Assembly (NCBI GenBank): GCA_900088475.1 | Contig: FLMG01001956.1 | Location: forward strand, 62,001 to 126,000 | Direction of reading: 5' to 3' | Length of the DNA: 64,000 nucleotides | From: Hyphochytrium catenoides | Lineage: Eukaryota; Sar; Hyphochytriomycetes; Hyphochytriales; Hyphochytriaceae | In this document: in pieces, positions 1 through 11,163 of the stretch | How the letters are laid out: every line of letters begins with the position of its first letter | Numbering within the stretch: the first letter of the stretch is position 1 | Notes under the pieces: model-generated | The model's database searches: none | Seen by the model: only the letters and a program-made list of their open reading frames with translations | Told to the model about the DNA's origin: nothing | Program-made: the position numbers and the translations under genes

Positions 1-198
1 TTCTTTCTGTCCTTTTCCTTTCTGCCATCCACTCTTTGTAATCGGTTACTCCACTGTTCTCCTTCTTTCTGGGGCCCCTCTCTCGTTAAGATTGTCGTTG
101 CTTCTCATGGTCGTCGCTATCTACCATCTCTCTATAGAGTTTTGGTCCGTCGTCCTGGTCTCTCTGACCACCACTCTCTTCTTCCCCGGTATATGTAG

Positions 199-1684
199 TC
201 CACTACCATGAAGCTTTTGACAGGAGATGAGATGATCACAAGCGGACAAGCCTTCATCGGTGGCCGAAGCGTGACTTCCGACCAAATGGGAGTTAGGAGG
301 CTCATAGGCTACTGCCCCCAATTTGATGCATTGCTGGATCTTCTGACAGTCAGAGAACATCTGGAGCTCTTTGCAGCAATCAAGGGAGTACCACCTGAGG
401 AAGTAGAGCTGGTCGTGAGGGAGACGTTAGTGGACATGGACTTGACTAATTTTGAGCACAAGCTCACTCACACGCTCAGTGGAGGGAATAAGCGCAAGCT
501 TTCTGTGGGAATTGCTATGATCGGGTCTCCACCTGTTCTCTTCTTGGACGAACCGTCCACGGGTATGGACCCTGTGGCGCGAAGGTTTATGTGGAGCGTC
601 ATCGCGAGAGTGTCAACGGAGACGAAGGAAAGCACCGTGGTGCTGACCACTCACTCTATGGAAGAGTAAGTGGCCCCTTGATGTTAGATATGAGTATGCT
701 GCCAGCCCGGTGCCCTAACTCCTTTCTTTCTTTACACCTCTCTGCGGCTCTTTCCTTTCGTCCCTGTCCTCCCTTCATCCTCATCCTCGGCGGGCTTCTT
801 TTTTTCCCCACCTTCTCCCGCTGTCGCCTTTCTTTCTCTTTAAAAAATAGATGCGAGGCATTATGCAGCACCGTTGGCATTATGGTAGGAGGCAGACTTC
901 GCTGCTTGGGCTCGATTCAGCACCTTAAAGACAAGTTTGGGAACGCTCTGATGCTGGAACTTAAGGCATCTGACCCACCTCAGGGCGAGGTTGAAGCCCT
1001 CATGAACCAACTTCAGAAGGAACTTCTGTCCGCGTCGGAAGTCTTTGAGCTCTGTACCACTCTAGGGAAGCCTTCGCGCATCTCGCTTCTTCAGGGAGGA
1101 GCCTCCCAACTTCAAGGTCAGCTAAGCAGAGAGGGCAAAGTACCCGTGACTCTGTTTTGTACGTGGTGGATCAATCAAAATAACTTTGAGCTCTTGGCTG
1201 ACCGCCTTGAGAGGATACTGCCTGGCATCCAGCTCTTGGAGCGCCACGATCTTAAGTCTCGATGGCGAATTGAGAAGGGAGGCAAGAAGCTTGCTTACAT
1301 CTTTGAAGCTATCGAGGTAAGGAAGGTGCTTTTTATAGATAAGCTAGAAGGGCTAGGAAAGCTGATATTCCTTGTCATGGCCCCCTATGTTACTTCTTCA
1401 TGCTCTTCTCTTCATCGCCTCGAATTTGGCTGTGCACTCTGGACTCGCCGCTTGTTCTATTGGTCTTCATCGTTCTTGCCTCTCCCTCTTCTGTCTGCCA
1501 CCACCACTTCTTCTGGCCACTTACAATACTCTATCCGTAGGACCTTAAGAAGGATATCGCGATCCCTGAGTATTGTGTCAGCCAAGTCTCGTTAGAGCAA
1601 GTGTTCAATCAGTTTGCAGCTCAGCAAGATGAAGAGAAGGCGCTGGCACCGGGTATGATACTCGGTGCGGAGGCCAGCAGGTAG
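199..1684 (+). CDS. ABCA-type ABC transporter, C-terminal nucleotide-binding domain (5' end outside window)
   Basis: Three exons join in phase: 199-665, 851-1316 and 1541-1684. The first begins inside the Walker A motif (STT then MKLLTG), so the lysine-bearing part and everything upstream lie in an earlier exon off the left edge. Bases 1-198 look like intron. Visible motifs are the Q-loop region ([18 protein letters not shown]), the signature [12 protein letters not shown], Walker B VLFLDEP, the D-loop STGMDP and the H-loop TTHSM. After the domain comes the ABCA-typical tail with [13 protein letters not shown] and a final [13 protein letters not shown]. In this family two such domains alternate with two membrane domains to move lipids; this is the second one. 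The stop is TAG at 1682-1684, though an intron at 1654 or 1681 could change the last residues. Family assignment is secure; substrate is unknown. Confidence 0.88.
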
Positions 1685-2338
1685 CAGCCCCACGAAGCTC
1701 ATAGAAATAAGGTTACTGTCGATAGTACTACCACCTTACCCGTACACATATTATAATGATAAGGTCTTTCATTGTTTATTATGTTCTTATTGCACGCCAT
1801 CATCTCTTCTTCCACATCCGAGACCTTGGTTAAGGAGTGGAAGGAGGAAAGAAAGCTAAACTATTTGGAAAAAGCCGTCGACAAAGCTGCTCTTTCCTTC
1901 ATCTGCGCTGGCCTTTCGAAAGGAAGCCAAACGACAATGTCTATACCTTGAGAAGTAAGCTATGCCCTTTGACATTCGGCACATCATGACCGGTGGACTG
2001 TGGACCTAGTTTATTGACTGGCCAGCTGTCCGGACAGGAGATTATTAACGTCCCAAAGACGGTCTTATCCAGAGTTATAGCCGTTAGCGACCATTTAGCC
2101 ACCTAATTGGATAAGTTAGTGGTCGTTACCGGGCCTACGAGACCGCCTTCTTACCATGATGGCTGATGGCTCTAGTAACGGGTTGGCTGTTGGCTTTCTT
2201 CAATGTACATACATGGTTTGCCCCTTCAACACCCGAGTGACGCTGCCAGGGAACTAGAAAGATGATTTGCAGCGGAGGACAGGTTTCGAGTCGGAAGACA
2301 TCTCTGTCTCAAGCAGTCTTGTTGGTCTGCGATTAAAG
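1685..2338. other. Intergenic stretch / possible 5' exons of the ABCG gene
   Basis: No convincing gene. The frame of the first recognised ABCG exon stays open upstream to a TAG at 2255-2257 without an ATG. An ATG at 2156 starts about 20 open codons ending before a GTTTGC, which could be an earlier ABCG exon, but the implied intron would be only about 42 bp. I could not decide. Confidence 0.3.
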
Positions 2339-5300
2339 ATGGGGGGCACCCAATCGTGCTCTCTCGTGCCGGATCCCTCCTGCCAATGTTTGCCTGGCGA
2401 AGAGACAGTCCTTCCTTCAGGGACTTATCCTGTCTGCAGTGGATGCCATGACTTCTACCCAGTGGATGTATCGGAGTGGCTCATTGGCTTTGCAGTGGCA
2501 ATCAGCTTCATATACTTCATCACGCCAGGCTTTGCTTATCTCTTCATACGCTATTATGTCACACATTCCCTGCAAGATGTCTCGGTAAGCTTTCCCTGAT
2601 GAGAACCCCCGCGTTTAGCCTTCGGGTGTAGGGTTTAAGCGCACAGTAGGCTAATCATGGCTCCATTTATTCTACCTGAGCTAGCGCTTTCCTTTGCATT
2701 GCTCCTTACTCTGTCTCTCCAACTGCTTCAGCTTTACGCAACTCTGATATGTTTCTTGCACCGTTAACGTTGTTATCTGAACCATAGAAAAAAATGGCAA
2801 ACAGTCCATCCGCTACAGTGCCGACTATGCCAGCTCCTCCGCCTACCTACCTTACTGCCAGCGATGTCAGTTATGAGGTTCCTGGACCGAAGAGGAAGGG
2901 AGAGAAGACGCCGGAGAGAAGAACTTTGCTCTCGCAGATGACGGCCTGCTTCCGACCCTGCTCCCTCACCTGCATTATGGGTCCGACAGGTGCGAAGCAG
3001 TCAAAAGGGCAACGCTTCTTGCCGTGGTCTGAGTTCTCAATGCCATAAGTGGGTTACTATTGTAATTTCCTTTGTCTAAGGCGTGATGACACTCTTCATC
3101 ATTGACTTCTTGAGTGTGCGAGTTAGCTTGGTGCACTCAATCGTATCCAGTTCCTGACCTTTAGAACGCAAAGTATGTCTAACTACTTTTTGGTGGTTGT
3201 AGGCTGCGGGAAATCGACCACCTTGAATGTGCTAGCTGGCCGCACACGAGGCAATGGCAAGGTGACGGGCTCTATCATGCTCAATGGGTACAAGCGGGAC
3301 AAGTACTTTAAACGCGCCTCCGCATATGTCGAGCAGTTTGACAGTCTCTTCCCCTATTTGACGGTCAGAGAGACACTGCAGTATACCGCGGAATTCAGGC
3401 TGGACGTAGAGAATGAGGTGAAGGTAGCAAGGGTGGAACAGGTGAGATACTCCTGGGTAAACGCTGGGTTGTTTGCCAAGAAGCGTCGAAGTGCTCTCTT
3501 TAACTGGTTACATTGAAAGACCCCCCGCCCTTGCCTATCCAGAACTTGTCACATATCCACGCCTCTCTTTTGTCTTCTATGTCACTGCTGCCTTCCTCCC
3601 GCATTCCGATGGAGCGAAACCTAGATGAAACTGATTGCATGGGGAGTGGTTGCCCGAAGCCAGTCTTAATGCAAACTCCTATCCTTCCAACTATAGTGCC
3701 AGTGACCCTCTCCTGACTGCATTTTTAGGTCATTCGCCAATTGGATCTGGTTACGTGCGCAGACACAATCATTGGTGATGATAGTAATCCGTCCTTAAAA
3801 GGGATCTCTGGCGGTCAGAGACGGAGAGTGGCTGTTGGTCAGGAGCTACTGACTGCTCCTGCTCTTCTCTTTCTGGATGAGCCTACGACCGGGCTGGTAG
3901 GTTCCCACTTCCAATAACGTTACTTCTCTCCTTGCTCTATTTTCAACCAATATGCCTGGGTTCTTGGTTAGCCCTGCTTGTTACTGCTCGGGCTGATCTC
4001 TTGGCGTGTGGTCTGTGGAGCGTCTTTACCGTATAGTATTATTCCCATGTAACTCTTCGGTTCCCTTGCTGTCTGCTGCTCAGTCGTCAACTAACACACT
4101 CCCTACCGGGCAGGACGCTTTCGACTCATTGACGTTGGTAAGGATTCTCCGCCGCTTGGCGAATGAGTCTGGTACCACTGTCATCAGCACGATCAACCAG
4201 CCACGGCCAGATATATTCTCTCTCTTTGACAACCTGATCCTGCTTGTTAAGGGACAAGTAGGATACCTTGGCGGCATAGACGAAATTCCAGGGTATTTCT
4301 CCTCCCTGAGCCTCCATATCCCTGAAGATGCGAACGTAGCTGACTACATAGGTAAGTATAGTCGATAACTAGGTCTTACTATCGCTTACTTTTCAAGATC
4401 GAGGCCACTAGAGCATTTGACATCTTCGGCCCTCCCAAATTGCTGACGAGTGCTCTTTGCTTGCTGCCTTCTCTACCTTGGGGCTTAGTTGATCTCACCT
4501 ACGATCGCGGTGAAGGGGAGAACGACATCGTCCGCATGCTAGTGCAGGAGTATCAAACCTCAGAAATAAAGAAGCAGAGAGAGACGGAAGTCATGGAAGT
4601 CTGCAACCGCACGGCAGGAGATATCCCTGGTCCGGTGAGCGAGTTCTTTGAGCAGCGAAGAGCTGAGCTAGATGCCAAAGCTAATTATCGAGGCTCAAAG
4701 CTGAGTCAGTATTATGCGACTTACATTCACCGGCAAGTGGGAACGCTGCTCCGTCGCTCACATCGAAACTCATCGAGGACAAGTATCGTATTGCAACAGT
4801 TCCTCATCGCTTGCGCCCAGATGCTTTTCTTTGGGCTCCAGTTTCTTGGGATTAGACTCTATTCGGTGCCGTCCTTTGTTGATATCGGCTCCTTTGTGGT
4901 GACCGGAAGAGCTAAGGCATCATTCATGTACTCCATCATCAATGCGGTGTGTCTTCTGGAGGTAGACGTTATAGCAGAAGGTGGGTGTTGGGCTGTGACT
5001 GATTGAGACTTCCTGTCCCTCCGTCTTAGTCCTCTGCCTTGCAAAATTCTCCTCTACCTCCCAACTTTGCCTAGACTGGTGCACCATGAGCATATTTCTA
5101 ACCCCCAACTGCTTTCATCTCTCCTCTCCGAAACCTCACTCTTCGCCGTGCGAAATGTACGTTCAGCCTTTGTCGAAAAGCAAGTGTTTCTCAGGGAGCA
5201 TGCCAGCGGAGCCTACTCTGTTGTGTCCTACCACCTCTTCTGGATAATCAAGCTCGGTTGGCGTGGGATAAGGAATGGAGTCATTTATTCTCTCCTTTCC

Positions 5301-5849
5301 TATTTCTTAGGAGGACTGCAGATATCTCTCATTCAGTTCTTTACATTCGCCTTGGTGATGTGCATCATGTCTACCATTGGCTCCGCTTTGGCTCTTATCC
5401 TCGTGGTGGCCATTCCTGACGTGAGAGGCGCAGGTGACACTCACAATATTATCCTGGGCTTTATGGGCACCTTCGCAGGCTTCTTTCTTCTTCCGTCTCT
5501 CATTCCAAGCTTCATGCTTTATTATACGTACTACCTGAGCTTCTACCAGTATGCCTACCACGCGCTCGTGTGGAACGAGTTCAATTATGGCCCAGTCTAT
5601 AACAGCGGACAGCTCAGCGTCGAAGGCGATGTCAGTCCCGGCGCCGCCGTGGATCTGGCAAGCATTTTTCAAGTGATCTGCAACTTGAATCAGTGGGGAA
5701 ACATCCTACTCTTGCTAATCTACCCCATAGTCTTCCATGCTGTGGCGCTGCTTTTAAGTGCGCTAAACACTCGCCCAATGAGTTATTGGGCGGAAAATCT
5801 CACCTTCAAGCGGGGACTAAGAAGCTCTGTCACCCTAGATGGCGCCTAA
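2339..5849 (+). CDS. ABCG-family half-transporter with Cys-rich N-terminal region
   Basis: Exons, in phase: 2339-2584, 2788-2989, 3203-3441, 3729-3896, 4114-4351, 4489-4946 and about 5091-5849. The start at 2339 is the first in-frame ATG, but an upstream exon with a signal peptide is possible. Order: a short Cys-rich segment (about seven cysteines), a membrane helix near residue 50-70, then a soluble ABC domain and a six-helix membrane domain. Seen are GPTGCGKSTTLNVLAG (Walker A, split by an intron), ISGGQRRRVAVG (signature), ALLFLDEPTTGLDAF (Walker B/D-loop) and the ABCG-type FVEKQVFLREHASGAY segment before the C-terminal helices. NBD-then-TMD order and the Cys-rich/TM start resemble plant ABCG24/28-type proteins. 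It should dimerise in a membrane; substrate unknown. The last intron is uncertain: the donor may be 4947 or 4962, and the acceptor 5074 or 5090. Confidence 0.87.
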
Positions 5850-6119
5850 CAATGGGGCTGGGGACACTTTCGTTTACCTATCCAGGACAGATACTGACGG
5901 TAGTATCTCACACAGGATATGACTCTGTACGATCAATTATATTCAGCAGCTCGCACAAAGGTGGTCGAAAGGGAAGGCCCCGCCCACACATATGAACAAG
6001 AAGTACCATACCACCACGGGAAACACAAAAGGCATTCGCTAAATATTATACTAGACATTTCTCTACTGCCCCGACATGTGAAAATAATGTCTTATGGTCT
6101 CCGCTGATGCTTCATGTGC

Positions 6120-7136
6120 CTAAGCGAACTCAGCATAGTCTGCATGGCTTCGTCTGTCGGTTGATCTGTCGGTCACACTCCTATTGCAAGGCTCTGGAGG
6201 AGTGCAGGTTTTGCTGCAAGCTTCCGCGACAATGTTATGCAGTGTAATTGCGTCCACCACCATCTCCTTATCACTGACCAGCCTGTGGCCGTCGCCTTGG
6301 AGTTTAGAGAGATAAGAGGGATACACTATGTAGTCATAAAGGAAACCTCCACATAAAGAACCGATGCAGGGCCCAACGATGTAAACCCAGAAGCCGTTTC
6401 TGGGGCCAGGGATGGCAATAGTCCCCCATCCAGCCGCTGCAGCTACAATCCGAGGGCCGAAGTCTCTGGCAGGGTTAAAGCCTGCCTGAGTGAGAGGAGC
6501 CAATAGGCTGATCAGCGCTGCGACCGTAAAGCCAATGAAGAACGGAACTTGTTCCGAGGACGGTCGAGCAGCGTTCTTCCTATCAGTCAGGGAGCGAATC
6601 AGCACCATCAATATCATGGTGCCAAAAGCCTCAATCGCCATCGCGTGAGGAGGGGAAATATCTGTCTCGGCTAGCACTCCAGCCTTTACCACTTGGGGAT
6701 TAGGAAAGTATTCTCCGAACATCATTGCTGACAGGGTGCTGTTGTCAGCTCCTCGCTGAATGAAGTTCCGTGATTCATAGCGGCTGATCGCTGTCCCAAA
6801 AATCAACAGCACGCAGAACCCCGCAATAACGGAGCCCAAGAGTTGCGCGGACCAGTAGGGTAAAAGCTTCCATCTAGGGAATATCGATGGACAGGAGACA
6901 GCAAGAGACAAACTGACCGATGGATTCAAATGTGCCCCAGAGACATGTGCAGTTAAATAGATAGACAGAGCGACACCAAAGCCCCAGACCACCGCAACTT
7001 GCCACAACCCGACTTGAGCTTCCAGCGCCACAGCCGCTGCGACGGTCCCAGTGCCAAAGAAGGTGAGCATCCACGTCCCAAGGCACTCTGCTGCCAGTTC
7101 CCAGGCGATGACATTGATGCGACCCAACGAAGACAT
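6120..7136 (-). CDS. Aquaglyceroporin (MIP family)
   Basis: One uninterrupted 338-codon frame, the only clearly intronless gene in the window. The product has the MIP layout of two half-repeats with about six hydrophobic helices. The first pore loop reads GAHLNPS instead of NPA; the second reads GFNPARDFGPR. An Asp after NPAR and the long loop between helices are marks of the glycerol-facilitator (GlpF-like) branch, so glycerol or other small polyols are more likely substrates than water alone. The C-terminal 60 residues or so are hydrophilic with several Cys and Arg residues. It is convergent with the ABCG gene, 270 bp away. NPS in the first box occurs in some family members and does not by itself imply loss of function. 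The intronless state could reflect retroposition or transfer; unproven. Confidence 0.93.
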   Translation of the reverse strand: MSSLGRINVIAWELAAECLGTWMLTFFGTGTVAAAVALEAQVGLWQVAVVWGFGVALSIYLTAHVSGAHLNPSVSLSLAVSCPSIFPRWKLLPYWSAQLLGSVIAGFCVLLIFGTAISRYESRNFIQRGADNSTLSAMMFGEYFPNPQVVKAGVLAETDISPPHAMAIEAFGTMILMVLIRSLTDRKNAARPSSEQVPFFIGFTVAALISLLAPLTQAGFNPARDFGPRIVAAAAGWGTIAIPGPRNGFWVYIVGPCIGSLCGGFLYDYIVYPSYLSKLQGDGHRLVSDKEMVVDAITLHNIVAEACSKTCTPPEPCNRSVTDRSTDRRSHADYAEFA

Positions 7137-7436
7137 GATACAGTGCCACCTAAATAACTGGAGGTAACACGCTGCTGTGGTGATGGAGATCTTTCTTTAT
7201 GGCAATGGGACGGCCTGATGTTGACGAGCAAAGTTATGAGATGGCCTTTCTTCTTGACGTAAAAGTAGCGTCACTGCCTCTGCCGCTTGCCTGGCTGTCC
7301 CTACCAAAGAGCCTCTTTTTTTTTCACTCTCCCAGCTTTCCCAGTCTTTATAATAGCCAAGTTCTTGAACCATTCATGTAGGTCGCTGCACTATCCGCCA
7401 TCTCACTTTAGCTCGCCTGGAGCTTGGACCCCAAGC

Positions 7437-7616
7437 TCTCTCTTTCTCTCTCTCTCTCTTCTCTCTGTCTCTCTCCCTCTCCTCTCTGTCTCTCTGTCTC
7501 TCCTCTCTGTCTGTGTGTCTCCTCTTTGTCTGTGTGTCTCCTCTCTGTCTGTGTGTCTCCTCTCTGTCTGTGTTTCTCTCTCTTCTCTCTGTCTTCCCTC
7601 TCTCTCTCTGGCTCTA
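7437..7616 (+). repeat. Polypyrimidine simple repeat (TCTC / CTGTCTGTGTGTCTCCT units)
   Basis: About 180 bp of almost pure pyrimidine on the + strand. It begins as (TC)n and continues as imperfect 18-20 bp units built on CTCTCTGTCTGTGTGTCTC, repeated at about 7505-7575. The Ser/Leu/Cys-rich open frames crossing it are composition artefacts. Confidence 0.85.
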
Positions 7617-8766
7617 CAAGGTGACCTTTCTGTTGCAGGTACAGCTACTTCAGCACTCGTCTGATAAATCTCTGTTTATAAAAACCTTCGTACACCGTCG
7701 TACGATGTACACCCTCCCAATCTTATAGACTGACGGTACCTGTACCAACGAACAGCGTTGGTAGAACTAACTCCTGCAGGAACGCCAGCACACCCTCCGC
7801 CCCGCACTTTATCAGAAGAAGGTGCGAAATCTTGCCTAACCAGGGAAAGGTAAATTTCAAAGGTTTGCAACAAAGTCTGTGGTCTTCTCTATCAGGTTTC
7901 CAGACATGAAACCTACAAGGGAACAATAGTTCAATGACCCGCCCACAATCAAGAGACAAGAAGATGGGTAGTCGAAGAACAACACTGACCGTTGACTCTA
8001 GTCATCTTGTTATTGACGTATTCTGCGATGATGGAGCCATAATGGGGTGAACTATGGCCCATCTGCCACAATTAGCGTATTACTGGTAGCCTTTATACCG
8101 TCCATCGAGCCTGTCGTCCTTCAACTTTATGATACTGTTCCAAAATCATAGCCGGATCCCTAAAATCGATTCATGGGTCTGCTGAGATTCCAACAGACCG
8201 AGAGGCTTACAAGGGTGAGGGCTTTGGGTCGTTACGAATCTACAGCTGAATCTGTGCAAAGCAGATTGTAGTCGTTAGCAACTCTTTAGAGCCTGCATGG
8301 CCAGTTGACCGTTATCTGCCAAGAGGTCTCATGTCATCAGAAGATCAGAAGAGGTCCCTGCTCTTGATTTCTTGATTGGACAGATGACTCTGTCTAATTT
8401 TCTATGAGAAAAATCCGAGTTAAATGAAATAAGGCCCTTATTTATTACGGAGTATGTCAAGATAAATTTCCTAGACTTACTCTTCCTACAAGTAGTGTCT
8501 CTACAAAAACTTATTCAAGTACAATAAGTGTATGTCTCGTCTTCTGGGTGAGAGGACTTGGGTACGGGGATGCTGAACACTCGTTTTATTGATCTTCTGC
8601 CACTGTCCGAGAGAATGAGCCCGCGATGATAGACGAGCATCACGAAAGGAAGGTGCTTGTTGTCAATTAGTAGAAGCTTCCGCCCTCTCTCAAGAACAGA
8701 GCAGAATTCTTGACCACTTGTCACACCTCCAGATTGGCATTGGGAAGACAAGAAAGACGCTCCACG
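7617..8766. other. Intergenic, no gene recognised
   Basis: No ORF with family resemblance or a plausible exon series was seen. Long minus-strand open frames near 7676-7959 and 8515-8982 show no domain, and the second overlaps the exons of the phosphatase-like gene antisense. Probably the 5' flank of that gene. Confidence 0.4.
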
Positions 8767-9756
8767 ATGGACCAAAGACATCGACTCCGAGACTACGTTG
8801 AAGTTATTGCGGCTGAGAGTTTGACAGCGAGCATTCCGGAAGAGAGGAAGGTATGCTAAACGCCAGAAGCTAAAGCTTGCCTTCAATTTGAAAATAGGAA
8901 CGCCAGTGCCATGTGCTGCTCGGGTGCCTCCATGACGAATGTGTAATCTGCTGCTCTTGTGTCTCCCATGTCCCCGACTCAACCCTATCCAAGGTCATCC
9001 TTGACCAGCTGGCAGAGTATGTCGCCAGAAAGATTCAGAAGGACGAAGAAATCAAGTTGATGTGGGTCTGTACTCATAACAGTCGGAGATCTCAGCTCAG
9101 TCAGATTTGGTGCCAGGTGAGCAGCTGGTAGGCCTCGAAGGAGGTGGAAGTAAAGCCTTAACCGACTCTGGTGTCTAAAGGTTCCTTTTTCCTTGCACCA
9201 CAAACCAGGTATTGGCCCTGCATTACGATATCCCAAAGCTCTCTTCTTTCTCTGCTGGAACCGAGGTAACGTCTTTTCATCCTAATACTCTGGAGCCACT
9301 GCGTGATAGCGGGATAAGAATCAACAGCACTTCTGGGGAGTCAGCCAACCCCAAGTATGAGATTATCTTTGATCTCGGAAAGTCTGGTCAAGGGAGTCTG
9401 ATCTGCTTCTCTAAGCTGATCAAAGACGAGAGCAACCCGAGGGATAAATTCGCGGCTATAATGACGTGCACGTAAGTCACTTGCCTGAGCTTTTGAAAGC
9501 ACCTGATAACTTGAGCTGTAGCTGAAGACTCATTGCGTCACTACGATTCTCCTTTGTATTGTGCGTTAGGAGTGCCGATCGCGGCTGCCCCATCGTAAGC
9601 GGCGCTGAGAAGCGGATCGCCCTGCCCTTCACCGATCCCAAGAGCGCGGACGGTACGCCCGACCAGGCGCAAGCCTATGCACGTACCTCCCGACAGATCG
9701 CTCAGGAGCTTGCCTATGCTTTTGAGAAGGCAAAGCAGATGACTAGTAGGGCATAA
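8767..9756 (+). CDS. Bacterial-type LMW phosphatase / ArsC-like protein with CTHNSRRS loop
   Basis: Four exons fit in phase: 8767-8850, 8994-9116, 9209-9471 and 9570-9756 (about 218 codons). The protein reads SIPEERK, then a short helix, then WVCTHNSRRSQLSQIW, a CX5R phosphatase-type P-loop, then SSFSAGTEVTSFHPNT, ICFSKLI, FAAIMTCTSADRGCPIVSGAEKRIAL and a helical end. From memory this matches almost end to end a group of proteins common in Bacteroidetes, annotated as low-molecular-weight protein-tyrosine phosphatases or arsenate-reductase-like. It differs from the usual eukaryotic LMW-PTP (CXGNXCRS). Two further conserved Cys (MTCT, RGCP) may serve redox chemistry. Substrate (phosphotyrosine or arsenate) cannot be told. 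Introns show it is a resident nuclear gene, not contamination. An upstream start in the same open frame is not excluded. Confidence 0.82.
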
Positions 9757-11163
9757 TACAGTGTAGTAGAGCTCTAGGGAAACTCGAGTATCAAATAATG
9801 GAAGAAGCAATATGCTGGGGACTCGCCGGTTTGCGAAGGCGGGTGCCTCTTTGCCGGGCTTGCAATAAGGTGCATTCCAGCCTCGATTTGTGCTTCGAAG
9901 TACAGCTGGCTCATCTGTCCGCTCGTGTCATAGCGGCAAAGTCAGGCCAACAGTGGTACCAGGAAGAAACATGCCAACGTGACGTTAACGAGTCCCCTCT
10001 TCAACAGACGTCGCAGAATTCGAACTCAACAGACGTCGCAGTATGACGGCATGGCTCGAACGGTGGAGATTGTCTCCTTGGTGTGCAATTGCAGTACTCC
10101 CTCGAGACTACGGTCAGGGATCCCGCTCCCACTCTCATCTTGCGAACGTGCCATCTCACCAACAGCGCTGCTGGAGTCTCAAGTCACGCTGGGATATCTT
10201 CCATCCATACAAAAGTTGTTAATGAGACTTTCCCTGGGTGGCGTCTTCGGTCGCTGTTTCATCGTTTGTTGGATGGTGAGAAAGATGCAATCACCCATTG
10301 CAACCTGGACTACCTGGACTACGCGAGAACGAGGACAAAGGAAAAGGAAAAGAGGCGATGAGACCGCTAAGCACCAGTAGCAGCATAATGCAGGAGCAGC
10401 AGGAGCTAGCAAGAACCAGAAAGCCAAGGCAGCAAGAGGGAGCGACGATAGTTATAAATAAATAAGAAAGAAGGAAGTTGAAGATAGAAGCTGGGCAATG
10501 TCTCAAGTCGTCGTCACCCTTGCATCCGTGGCGCTTCGCCATTTATTGAACTTCTGTAGTTCCCATAAAGTCGCAAGTACAACGCGAATTGGTAAGTATC
10601 AGGAGAATTGCCGTCCCTCCATGCTTTTGCTCTAGGCCCCTCTCCCTTGAAAAAGCGATGTCCTTGTACTTGTACAGGTTACTCGTGTTACGTACTTGTA
10701 CTTGTACTTGCGACCAACACAGTATAACTCTGAACACAACTACCCACTCAAAATGCACTCTGGACTGGGAGGGCACGGAGAGATTTGTTCCTAGTACAAA
10801 GAGCCCGATTATTACCAAATACTCTGTAGTCGACAGTACTTGTACTTGCTTCTACAGCTCATGACCTCATGACCCGTCTGATTCATCGGTCTAGCGGTAA
10901 ATCGGTAGATCGGCAAACTGCGCTTGAAGACTAGCTATCGGCAATGCTTCCGCAGAAAAGCATTATTTAGAAGGGTGATAATGGGCCCATATCGAGGGTT
11001 TTATGACTTATAACAAGAGCAAATGAGGGCAAGGGAGTTCGTGGATGGTGTCAACATGCGTAGGCCTCCAACCGGCCTGGACAACGACCAATATAGTGCA
11101 CAACAACCCTTGCCACTTTCTTGAGTAGGTATTTCGAAGTAGGGGCAGCCTTCCTTCGGTGCC
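9757..11163. other. Intergenic, no gene recognised
   Basis: About 1.4 kb without a supportable exon series. It includes TACTTG-rich clusters (separate entry) and an A-rich stretch at 10340-10480. Open frames at 9798-10380 and 10543-10864 lack any recognisable motif. Confidence 0.4.
10661..10850. repeat. Clustered GTACTT motifs
   Basis: The hexamer GTACTT/TTGTAC recurs in three places: 10661-10675, 10690-10711 (three tandem copies) and 10836-10848. The palindromic GTAC core makes it strand-symmetric. It lies 300-500 bp upstream of the start at 11164 and could be a microsatellite or regulatory sites. Confidence 0.5.

Noticed and set aside
591-850. Open frame upstream of the second ABCA exon
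   Set aside because: It reads the intron and the other frame of exon 1; the true frame enters at 851 by splicing.
7424-7664. Ser/Leu/Cys-rich open frames
   Set aside because: They are translations of the polypyrimidine repeat in three frames.
8515-8982. 155-codon minus-strand ORF
   Set aside because: Antisense to exon 1 of the phosphatase-like gene; no domain or splice logic.
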